A stretch of 64,000 bases of DNA from Reticulitermes lucifugus (Eukaryota > Arthropoda > Insecta > Blattodea > Rhinotermitidae), in NCBI GenBank assembly GCA_026260175.1, contig JAKCWW010000315.1, positions 12,661 through 76,660 on the forward strand, written 5' to 3'. This document shows positions 13,301 to 25,300 of the stretch, piece after piece. The notes beneath the pieces are model-generated. The model saw nothing but the letters and a program-made list of their open reading frames with translations, was not told the DNA's origin and searched no databases. The first letter of the stretch is position 1; each line of letters begins with the position of its first letter. The position numbers and the translations under genes were made by a program.

Positions 13301-16300
13301 AGTCAATGACTCAGGCACTCAATATTGATGACAACAGCAGGTCTGCATTGGGGGCTAGTGATAGTGGTGATTACAGTTCATTCAAGGAGCAAGAAATGGA
13401 GGTGGTATCAGTTATCAAAGAGCCAGACCATAATTTAAAGACTGAGGGAGAACAAAACCCATTTGCATCCCCAAGACCTGAGTCTCCAACTTCCAAGGAG
13501 AGCTGTGAAACTGTGGCACATTATAAAGATAATAAGCTGGATCTGGATGACAAGAATGATCTCACCAATGCTATAAAAGCTGATTCAGACTTCTGGTCTG
13601 CCAAAGAGGTAAACATTGAGTCAGTAATAAAGAAAGTAGATGCACTATGTTCTGGTGACGAGATGAGCCCACAAAGAGATTTGCCAGAGAATGTGAATGA
13701 AAGAGGAAGCAGGATTTGGTTTGATCAATTCGAGGAGAAATCTGTTGAATCCTCAGCTCACCAAGTGTTGAAAAAGGATCTAAAAGAGTCTGTGGATGAG
13801 ATGTTCATAAACCTGCAGTCACGAGTTGAGCCAGTCAAGGAAGAATCAGAATCGAGCCCTGCAGATGTTGATGAAACCAAGAGAAAGGATGAGCTAAAAT
13901 CATGTGAAGAACAAGAGATTTCTCTGGCCAAATCACCAACCAAAGAACTGGATAGCAGTGCTGCACTGTCATCATCACCTGACGATAAGGATGAGCTGAT
14001 TTTGTCGTCTTCATCCCCTGAAAGAGAACAAGTAGCATCTTCACCAGATGATGAATCACAAGAAACAAGCACTGATGTGCAGAGCCCAGTGAGCGGACAA
14101 ATTACTCCACGATCTTCTACTCGTGGAGGAAGAGGTGGATCACGTGGCAAGGCCCAGACTCGAGTAACTGGTGTTACAACACGCCGATCGAGGCTTGCTG
14201 GGGGTCAGAAACCTGCAACTGAAGGCATTTCTGTAACCCCTGTTTCTCCTAGGAGAGGTGGAAGGAGAAGCAGAGGGAGTGGTCATAAAGTAGCACTTCA
14301 AGATCATATATCCTCTACTGCCAGCAAGAAGCTTACCACTGATGTGTATGAGTTCCGTGATGACTCGGAGGATGAAGGCAGCAATAGTGGAGAGAAAGGT
14401 CGACCACGACTGATACTGACCATCAAGAGTCCTCAGGCCAGTGTGTCTGCCAGCAGTGTGGGGGGGAAAGAGGTTCAAGTTGCTGCCAAGGCGGCTCCAG
14501 TGACAGTGGTGCTGCCAGTGGTTGAGACTAGAGAAGAGTTCCCATCTCCAGCAACCCGCAAATCTCGACGTTTGCAAGAGCGGGATGGGTCTCGAAGTAC
14601 TGTGGATGATGTGATAGAGGATGTTGTGCGCAGCTCAGGGAAGGTTACTCGCTCTGCCGTAGCGGCTGCTGCTGCCAATGCTGCAGCAAATGCTGCAGGT
14701 CTAGGATTAAGACCGAGACGCTCAACAAGACAGAATGTTGCCAGCCAGAGGTCAGCTGCTGTGGTTCCTGAGCAACCAAGAAAGTCACCTCGTGGTGGCA
14801 AGAAACAAGCTCAGCAGCACAGGTTATCAGAAACCCATGAAGAATCAAGTGAAGAGAAGAAGAAGCAAACAGATGATGAAATAATGGCAGTCAAAGGATC
14901 AGAGTCTCCTACACTTGACAGAGACACTGAGAATAGTTCATCCAAGTCACCAGATTCATTTTCGGCTTCTGGCAAGACACATCAGTCTGAAAAAGATGAA
15001 TCTGAAATTCCTACAGAGTCCAAAGCAGCAAAAGCTCATGTAGAAGAAGATGATGGTGAGCCCACAACTTTGATCGATCCTGTAACTGGTTTGTTGATTC
15101 CAATGCGAGAGTCTGAAGAGGGACAGTATATTCCAGTCACAACAGCTCCTGTCATCATGCCTATTGCATCAGCACCTCAAATTACTACCAGGTCACTTTC
15201 AGAATCTCAGGAATCGCCCAGCAGTGTTTCAGAACCTGATAAAACAAGGGCACGTGCTCACAGTCTGCCCACAATACCAAGTGCATCGACAAGTTATCAG
15301 CAGCAATCTGCTCAGGAAGGAATTCCAGTAGTTGGTGTGACACAACAGAGCCATGTACCAGTCATCTCCAATTCTGTGTCAAAACCATTGCCCACTACAT
15401 CAGTCACTGCCCCTCCTGGGCCTTCTGTCGTGGGACTGAGGCCAATTGGCATCTGCAAGTCCGGTGTCCAGACAGTGGCATCCAGTACCAAATCTGTGCC
15501 AACTACACTGAAAGCTCATGTTTTACAGCAGACGGCCAAAACTACTCTGCCACAACCAGTGGGTACCACCACAAAAGTTTCACAGCCAATTCTGCCTTCA
15601 CTACCACCTTCGGCTACCTCTGCGACCTCACTTTCTGCCATACCACAGTCTTCAGCAATAAAGGTGCATGCTGTTGCTCAGCCCGCTGTCAAGGGCCAAG
15701 CCGTACCTACTACAGCAGCTGTGTCACATCCTAAAACTCGAGACGTCCTGCTGCATCCGACACAGTCACAACCATCTTCTGTAGGTATGGCCAAGAGCAT
15801 ACAGTCAGTAGTTCCCATCAATCCAAAGACACACTTACTGCAAGCAGTGACAGGAAGTAAGTCTCCTGGAGGACAGGCAGTAGTGATGACTCCTGGACAA
15901 GGACAGATGCCAGTGGTTAGCAAAATCCATCATGTGAGTGGTCCCCCATCATCACAACCCCAGCAGATAGCAGTGAACATGAAAGCCCCATCACCAGGAG
16001 CCCATACACCCAAAGCCCACTTATTGCAGGTGACTACAGGTGGTTTGCCCAAGACTGGATCCAACTTTGTGCCTCAGCAGAAGCCACCTCATTCAGCAAT
16101 TATGGGTGCTGGGGGCACTAAAGTGCCCACATCTAGTCCTCCCCATCCTCCCAAGGCACATCATGGTCCACCACAGCAACCCATCTTGACTGGGGCAGTA
16201 GCCAGTCCACCACTTAAAGCACCACATCTCTCAAGCCAACAGCCAGTCGTGACTGGGGCCAGCAGTTCTCGTGCTGCGGTGCCGAAGTCTCAGGTAGGTT

Positions 16301-19300
16301 TTCCTTTAAACCCATTTGCACACTAAGAAAGGAAATTCAATCTGGTTTTGAGATAAGTGCCATACTTGTATTTCTGTGGCATCATTTGTGAAAATCATAG
16401 TTCACTTTGTGATGGTAATGTTGGTATTAAAGTTGTGTCTTTAAGAAATGAATATTCCTGTTTTACTTTAAAAAGGGGAACATAGATCGTGCAGTTATGT
16501 GCTTCAGTTGAACACATGTGTAGTAGAAGTGTTGATATTATTTTGCATTGATTGTATTAAATTTCTCTTTCTTAAGTCAGCATCCTATATTTGTGATTGT
16601 AGCGTAACAGAACCATGTGGTTTGATTTTTACAGATGCAAAATGTAACCAGTAGCCATCTCACACAGCATGGCAAGGGGATGATGGATCCCCCCAAGGTG
16701 GATGTGTCATTAGGAGGCTGCATTGTGGTGCCCACGGCCAGCCCACAGCCCCGCGGTCAGGTTCTGCAGGCTGGGTTGCCTGTACCAGCATATGAAGCTT
16801 CCTTGGTAAGTGCAGTGGGATTGACCATCAGATCTTTTTTGACTTTGCTTTCCTGTACAAACCTTTTTTTGGTGTACAGTAATATTGGTGCACACAAATG
16901 ATAAATAACATTCGTCAGGAAATTTCTCATAACAAGTAACAACTAACAATTCTTTCCATTTCATTGTAGAAATAGATCAGCATAAATGTCATGACTGTAA
17001 ATGAACAAGTTCAAGTAGTTGCATATCCTGCACACCTATTGTTACATTTACACCCTGATTGTCAGATACCAGATACGTATTTAAGACACATTATTCCAGG
17101 GAATTTGATGGACAGCAGGTAGGAGAAGCCTAACGCTTTGAATATTAGTCTTCTGGGATGTGATGCTGTGTATTTTGATAGAAAGGTACCAGAATTTCTG
17201 AGGTACCTGCTGCCTGCACCTTGTGGGCAGCAGGTTTCATCCAAAATGGCACCTTTATTCTTTAAAGAAACATAACACGCATTTCATTTGGCATAGTATG
17301 TTCAGATTGTCAGTGCTCACCTTGGAACGTCTAGTAGTGAGAACTGATATTGTCATAGTGGTGAAGGTTCATATTGTGGTGGTTTGGGGTATGGCACTTT
17401 GTAGTTTGGTAGGTGGGTATCGGCATTTTTGCAGATGTACTTTAGGCTATAAAATCTGTGTGTGTGTGTGTGTTTTGTTGATACATGGTTGCCCAAAGTG
17501 GGCAGAATGCTGGAACTCATGCTAAGTTCTTGTGCAAGCAGCATATCCAGTAACACAATAAGAGGTTGGTTACACATGTGGTGTTAATGATGATTAAAGT
17601 TTCATGTGACTTTAATGCACATGCACTGAGGTAGTGCGACCATGGTGACACGGTCATGGTAACTGCATGTGCGTACAAGGTCTAAGAAAATGTGGTGAAT
17701 AGACAAGGGAAGTTGGTAATGTTTGCTGTAGTTACTGTGTGCAGTATCATCTGCACAGCAGTAATTTATTCTATGTAATGCTAACCATCAAAAATAAAAT
17801 AAAGGGGCCTATGTTTCATTACTGTGTAACACTCCGATGTGTTATGAACTGTTGTTTAATTTTGAGCAGTGAATTTTAATGGACAATAAGGTATGGCGAT
17901 CCTTACTGTATACAATGACGTTCGTTTGCTGGTGCATATACTGAAAGTGGGTCAACTGTGCTTTGTTTATGCATGTGACTGTATGGAAATATCTAAAATA
18001 AGTAACACAAAACTATTCTTCATTATTAACTTTCTTGAAAGAGTTTCTGTAGCTGCTGTCTTTCTTTTTATAAATGAGATACTGTGGACTCAGTATGTTA
18101 TGTTTTTGGTTTTAGAGGCAACCAATTTTAGATTACAGCTGTTAACTCCTTTCTGCTTGTGGTTTGTTACTTCAATGTTACTTAATTTTTTCTTTGTGAA
18201 TGAAGCATAACCACATTGAAGAGCCATGTGGCCTTTTGTTATTGTAGTAGGCTGTTTACCTGATCCTTTACCACAGTCTTAATCTTTCATTGTTCTCAAG
18301 TAACAAATTTGAGCATAGATAATTCAGTGTTATATCCAAGTTTTATGCTGTATTTTGGCCTTATTTTCTGCTGAACAGATTGACTGTCTCCCTTTCTGTC
18401 CAGTGCTTGGAATATAAAAACTATTTTATACTACAGGAATTTGCAGAAACATGAAAGATATTTGCAGAATACTGTAATTGCCTTAACATAATCAGTATTT
18501 AAATGAAACAAAAACAGAAAACTACAATTGTCATGCAAGTAAAGGGCATATTTTATGCCATGTCATATGCTTGTCACTGATTCTGTCTGTTTTCCGTGGT
18601 TTGAGAATTCCTTTCCTGAAGATTGTTCCATGTGTTAACAATAAGATTGATGGGCGAGAGTGATGTTGAATGCTTCTTGTAACATTGTATTGTTTTTTTA
18701 TTTGCCTCAAATAATCAGTGGTAGTTCAATAAACACCAACTAATGCACATAAACTTTTTTCACAATAGTTTATTCTTAAAATTCCCCATCAGTGGTAGTG
18801 TATAAATGATCCCCGAACGTCATAGGTTTGTTGATTTGAATAGTGGTGCTACATTAAACTGAAGTGTTGAGGTAATAGATGTAGGCATTTAAATTGTGTT
18901 GTACGATTCAAGAGAAATATGTACATTTATGTAAACAAACAACAGTGAAACCTCTCAGAACATAACACTAATTTATATTATTTTTACCCTTAACATGTGA
19001 TGAAAGAAGGGTCTGAAGGAGGCACTGTTTGATACAAGTGTGGTAAACACATGAAGGTACAAGAAGAGCATCACTTCTGTCAGGATGTACTTAGAGAGGC
19101 TGTTTACACTGTCTGACAAATTTGCTTAGAAAGGAAAAACTTGACAGTGAAGGGACCAACATTGACAACAGCTAATTGATCGCTGCAAAAGTTGCTGATT
19201 TTGTTAGCTGAAAGTTTTTAGTAAAATTTTTAGATATGCTTGCTGACGAACTGTGACAAGACAGAATATAAACATTCACAAAAACCTTTGGATAATGTCA

Positions 19301-22300
19301 TGTCATACCCAGATACGCAGTAATTATACTGTTTGCACTGTCTGTGTGTCTAGTATCCTCTCAGAAAAGACGCGGGAAGTCTTATCAAGGAAGACTGATA
19401 TGCGGCTTGTGTTTTGTGGCAGTTATTGCCACTGACATTCTTCTTACCTTCATATTTATTGTTGGCCACTAAGAATGAGGAACAGGTGGGCTTGTGAGAG
19501 AGGTTTCACTGGGTGCCTTGGGGGCGTGTGTGTGTGTGTGTGCGCGTGCTAACTCTGGGTTGTGTGTGGCAGCAGCATGCAGGCTCTGGTGGGGTGGTGG
19601 CAGACTTACTCCCGAACCCTCAGTATGTGCTGGCACAGAGGCAGCAGTCCCCCCCGCCCGCTCACCAACAGGTAACTTGTTCCCTGTGCTCACTAGTTTT
19701 TGCTTATTAACTTTCTTTTTTCATTTATGCTTTGTAACATTTGTCTCTTACTAACATGTATTCATTGACAGTATTTTGTTGCATGGACCAGTCTCAGTTA
19801 TTGAAAGATTTTTTTTATTAGAGAATTTAGACAGGACATTATATGTTTGTGTATGGATATATGATTTTGTTCTAGTCATATTTTTTAACCATTGGTTGCA
19901 GGTATGTTAAAAGTGTAAGAATGAACTGAACATATAATGGTATTCGGGACTGGAAAACTCTGTAGTGGAGGCAGCTCTGATTTACATGGATGTAAGATGG
20001 GCATGTGTATCCATGTACTTCAAAACTAGTAACTTTTTATATGAATTTATACAGACAGGAAAATAAGACACAATTTGTCATTCACAACTCAATCTTTATA
20101 ATTAAATTTCAGTTTGTACTACCTGCTTCAGCTATATTTCTGGCCATCATTAGTTACTACATACAAAACATCTTGAGGAAGAATATTATTTTACAAGCTA
20201 CATGTCAGAATTGAATTTAATTATGTATATTGAGCTGTGTATGATGAATTGAGTATTATTTTCCTTTTAGTAACTTTTTGTTACTGTTGTATTCTAAAAT
20301 CCATGCTTTATTATCACTACAAATGGGCGAGAACAATTTTCGGTGACAATTTTAATACGCACAGACCTTGTTTGTCTGTCAGCACACTTATTTTGAAGAG
20401 AAAATTAAGATTTGTTTTTCCTAATTTGCTCCATTTGGAACTCCTGATTGTTGTTTGGGTTGACATGTTTCTGTTTAATATTTAAAAATAAGTAGAAAGG
20501 TTTGTATCTTTGCTGACTACTTAACATCTAATGCAAGGTTTTTACACCTGACATATAAGTTTTAGTTTGTTGTGACAGTTGTTGATAACCAGATGGCATT
20601 TTGAGGGTGGTATGATGTTTTTCCAGTATAACTTTTCTCGCCCCTTGTTATTCATGAAATTTGACATTTGATTGAAGTACAGTATAATTCCAGTGACAGT
20701 CTTCAGATGATGCAGTTTAACCCTGCATGCTGTAATAGGACTGCAGGCATGAGGCGTACACAACCTGATAACAGGGCCATCTGCATGGGTTCTGCTGGAA
20801 TTAAATGCTAGCTGTATATTTATATAACTTCCAGTTTTGGCCTTAGAAAATTTTGAGCACCTGATGTATGTCACACAGGATGTACACAATTCGTGTACTA
20901 AGCATAATTGAATGTTCGACATGACTATATTTCTTTGCCGTTGGACTGAACTGGTCAAATATGGAAATGCTGTTGTATTTATATTTTCTGTGCATTGTTG
21001 TATATGAAGTAGCTTAGTTATGAATGCATATTTTCAGTCCATCATTTCATACCATATATAGAACCATTCTCTAATGTATACAGTAAACCCTCACTAATCT
21101 GGTCACAGTTAATCCGGATGTCGGATAATCCAGGTCGACATATATGAAAAATTATATTCACAGTTGAGTACATACTTTAAAAGACACACGGGATTTAGGA
21201 AGGCAGATGAGTCACTCTGCAATGATGATGGCACAGAGAGAGGCAGAACATATATTACATTGCTGCCAAGTCTTACTTGTTGTTCAGTATTGTTGTTAAC
21301 TCTTGAGTGAGATGGACGTTATTCCTTATAATGCTTCATTTGCGCATCTGACAGAGGAATAAATTGCTGTAGATGTTGTTAAGGCTTCTCATATGGAAGA
21401 AGGATGAAATAATGGAGTAGACGAACCACAAGAATCTACAATTAAGAAGAAACTTCTTAGCTCTGCAAGAGATGGAATTGATGCAGTAATCAATTATGTG
21501 GGCTCTTCACAAATCGAGAATTGCAGGCTTGTTATAAACACCTAAAAGCTGTGAGGGAGATCCTAATTAAAGAACAGCAGCAGAGGTCTGTTCAGACAAA
21601 ACTTGACAGTTTCTTCAAACCTGCATTATTACATTAAAAAACAAGTACAACTGCTGAGTCTTCTATTGATGAATAAATGTATGTATTGTGTCTCTTTTAG
21701 TTTTTAAATAAAGGTTCGATGATAATATTTTTTATTTATTTTGATATTTTGTAAATTAATACATAGGTATTTAATTACAAGCTCAGCAATACCAATATCA
21801 TTAAATTTTCTATTTATAGATGTTCTTAAGTTTTCTTTTAGGGCTGTCTTTTGCTTCACTAATCTGGATTATCGCTTAATGCGGATCCTCCCCCCACCCC
21901 ACCCACCCAATTAATCCGGATTAACGAGGTTTTACTGCATGTTCTTCTGCCTTGCCTTATTTTGAATTACTAGGTTTTCCATTTGTTTTTCCACATTCAG
22001 TGTCATGTCACTCATTAAGAACGTGTGTGTGAATATGTGTTACTTGCAGGGAGAGGTGGTGCAGCATGTGAATTTCCCACATCATATGCGCAATGCACCA
22101 CATGACTTGGCACCTCAGCACTATGTTCATTCTCAACTGATGTACCAACAATACCTGCGTGCACATCAGGAGGTCTTGTCAGCACACATACCTCACTTCT
22201 TACCTCAGGGTGAGCTGAAATTTGATTAAACTTGTAATATTTACTGAATTTTAAAGTGTTCTCTAAATTTAATATTATGTAATTTACAAATTATTTCTGT

Positions 22301-25300
22301 ATTGAGCTGTTTTTAAGAACACTAAGTATGAAGTTGCGCCTTTCTTCCTTTGTGTGTAAGTAATTAAATAAAACTTTTATGGGACCATTCCGGGAAATCC
22401 TCACACCTCAGATGTTCTAAACAGGTTTGAGTTTTTCAGTATACACATTCAGAAATACACTTTTTGTCACTCTTCATTAATTTTCTTGATAACCGTAAAA
22501 CTTATGGAAAATGTGCTGGACACAATTGTGTGCCACATTCTTCTCTACAGTGTTTGAAAAATTTTTTGAACCAAAAATAACGTATAAATCCCGTAATAGG
22601 GTGAGACCCATGAGAGATGGTATTTGTTCAGGGCTATAAAAAATTCATAAATTGAAATGTTATGGTTACAGGGCCTGTACGATCGCCACTGATGGCAGGA
22701 TTGGAGGTGAAATCTGAGCCTGAGTCAGATGAGGCACGTGGTAGCAGCCCACCACTGGAGCTTCGCAGACCATCTAGCAATGGAGCTGTGGCACGTGGAG
22801 GAGGCACAGTAGCCCACAGCTTGCAGTCGCCACATGATCGTACCACTGACTCGCCACAAGTGGCCACAGTTTACGTTCATCCTGCATCACGCCTCCCTCA
22901 CTACACACCCCCACAGCAGCCTCCACCACGTTACTATGAACCTGGAGCAGAACCTCCACCAGCACATCTGCGTACATCACGCCACCTTCACCCTTTGCCT
23001 GGTACTGAAGCACCGGCCACGCAGCCTCGTTTACAGGTTGCCACGCCTCCTCATGCCAGCCAAGTACCACCTCAGGCTGACTCTCTGCTTATGCTTCTTC
23101 AGGTAACATGAAGTCTTATTTGTATGTTGTCAAGTTTTAAGTTCATCTTCTAGAGCTATTTGTGGGTACTGATACACTTAAGGTTTAGTTTAAACATTGT
23201 AGATGAAACATAATGGATTTAAAGGTTGCATGCATTGATGTAATAAAGTAGGGGACGAGATTTGATAACAATACACATATTTACTCAATACAAGTTAAGA
23301 TTTATAATTTGTGATGCTCTTATTCTGATGTGTGCTTATGTTCTCATTTTGTGTGATTTGATGACAAATGTGTTCTTAGTCTCAGTTTAGAGAATCTCAT
23401 TTTTACAGCAACTTCATATCTGGAGTATAAAAGTTTCGATATAAATTCATTCTTCATGTTCATGCACTGAAATTTACCATATTTACCCAAATATAAGACA
23501 AGAATTTTTACCTGATTTGGTATGTGAAAAATTGAAATTAAACGTGTTTTGTATAGACATTTTCTTGAAAATTGAAGATTATGAAGAGGGATCATCTTAT
23601 GTTCTGGTATATATAGTTCATGGTTCAAAATGATAAGCAGACCTCTGTGCCATTTATTGAGCGTTGTGAATTATATTTTGTTATACCAATATTTAATTAT
23701 TTTATAAAATTGGGTTAAAGCTGTTTTGAAAAATATGATTATTAAAGTCATACAGCAGTAATTTAATAAGATGTACTGTGAGTACAAGTGGGTGTAAAGT
23801 AGATCTTCATAATCAAATTTTTTTAAAGTGTTAACCACCCATTTATCCAAACCAAATACAGTATTCATTACAGTAATTAATTAATTACTGAAATGCACGG
23901 TATATATAATATAAAGACAGTATTCAGTGTTATGTCAGTGTTTCTTTCTCACTCACAGCTTGTACACATTATGAAATAGGTCAGCTTCTTCCTGTACAGT
24001 TTTGTTTTGTGTGTTTCTTCTTTGGCCTACCTCCATTAAGAGTTCTGGGTTATGAAGCTTCATGGTTTGGTGTGTGGGTAATATTCCAAAATATTGGTAA
24101 CCATCTACCAAACTATGAGTGAGTTTCAAAAAACAAGGTAACAAGCACTCTGATGCCAAGAACTTTCTTCAGACTTTCATGTATACATGGCACATTAATA
24201 ACAGGTAGTACATATCAGACCTCAGTGTGTTCACCTTTGACATTTAAGAATGTCCCACCGTGACACCAAGGCATGTATCCCATTGTGGAAGAAATTGGTG
24301 TCAAGTGTCTGTAGTCAGGAGGTGATGGCATGCTTCATATCAGGAAACTGCAAATTGCTTGCCAGCCAGGTGTGTCTTAAGAGGTCCAAAGAATTGAGAA
24401 TCACTGGATGTGAGATTGGGACCGTTGTGAGGGTGGTCTGTAACCTCCCAACTGCAGCACCTTAACCAGTGACAAGTCTGGTTGGCAGAATGGGCACAGT
24501 GTTTGTTACCTTGCTTTTTTAAATGTCCTGGTGCATGGTATCACAGCCCAGAAGGCCACATTATTCATTTTTACCACTGTGAGGAACTAATATGTCATCA
24601 GTTATGTGAGCATTTAAATTAAGTAGTTGTATGTTTTTGGTCTTGGAATTGACAGGTATAAGACTTGGATGTTTTTTATTGTTTAGCGTTACCCAGTCAT
24701 GTGGCAAGGTCTGTTGGCTCTGAAGAATGACCAAGCTGCTGTCCAGATGCACTTTGTGTTTGGGAACCCACATGTTGCACGTGAGTCCCTTCCTTGCAAT
24801 TCAGATGGCAGCACACCACCTCTGCGTATTGCGCAACGAATGAGGCTTGAGCAGACTCAGTTAGAGGGTGTTGCAAGAAAAATGCAGGTGAGTGGTTGTT
24901 GTACTAGTATGAAGAGATGACAGGCAGTTGAGCATGCTGACAAGTACAGAATTTGGTTGTGTGTGCTGTGTGTGGAAATTAAGTGGTTAATAAAGTGCAA
25001 AGTGCATATGATGGAAAGATTTTAAAATTTTAATGTTAGGCAGTTGCATGTTCATCGCCTGTTTTAAATACCATGCACGTTTGAATAGTAGTTGAGGATA
25101 CTATTTACAGTTTGACCTCCAGTTGCTGTTTATGCCCAGGCACTGATTTGCACACTTACGGTGGTTTAATACAATATTTGTGTGCTTCTGTTTGATTGAA
25201 AATATTGAAATGTACCAGTTTAAAAGCTGTTGTGGTCATATCAGGACAATAAAAATCATGAGATGAATAGTCAACCACTTACAATTAGTTGCTAGTATGG

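Noticed and set aside
16806-16901. Extension of the exon 16635-16805 to an in-frame stop at 16901
   Set aside because: A consensus GTAAGT donor at 16806 and a phase-matched next exon make read-through unlikely as the main form; an intron-retained isoform is possible but unsupported.
23476-23620. MITE suggested by a CCATATTTACCCAAATATAAG end
   Set aside because: No second inverted end or target duplication could be found.
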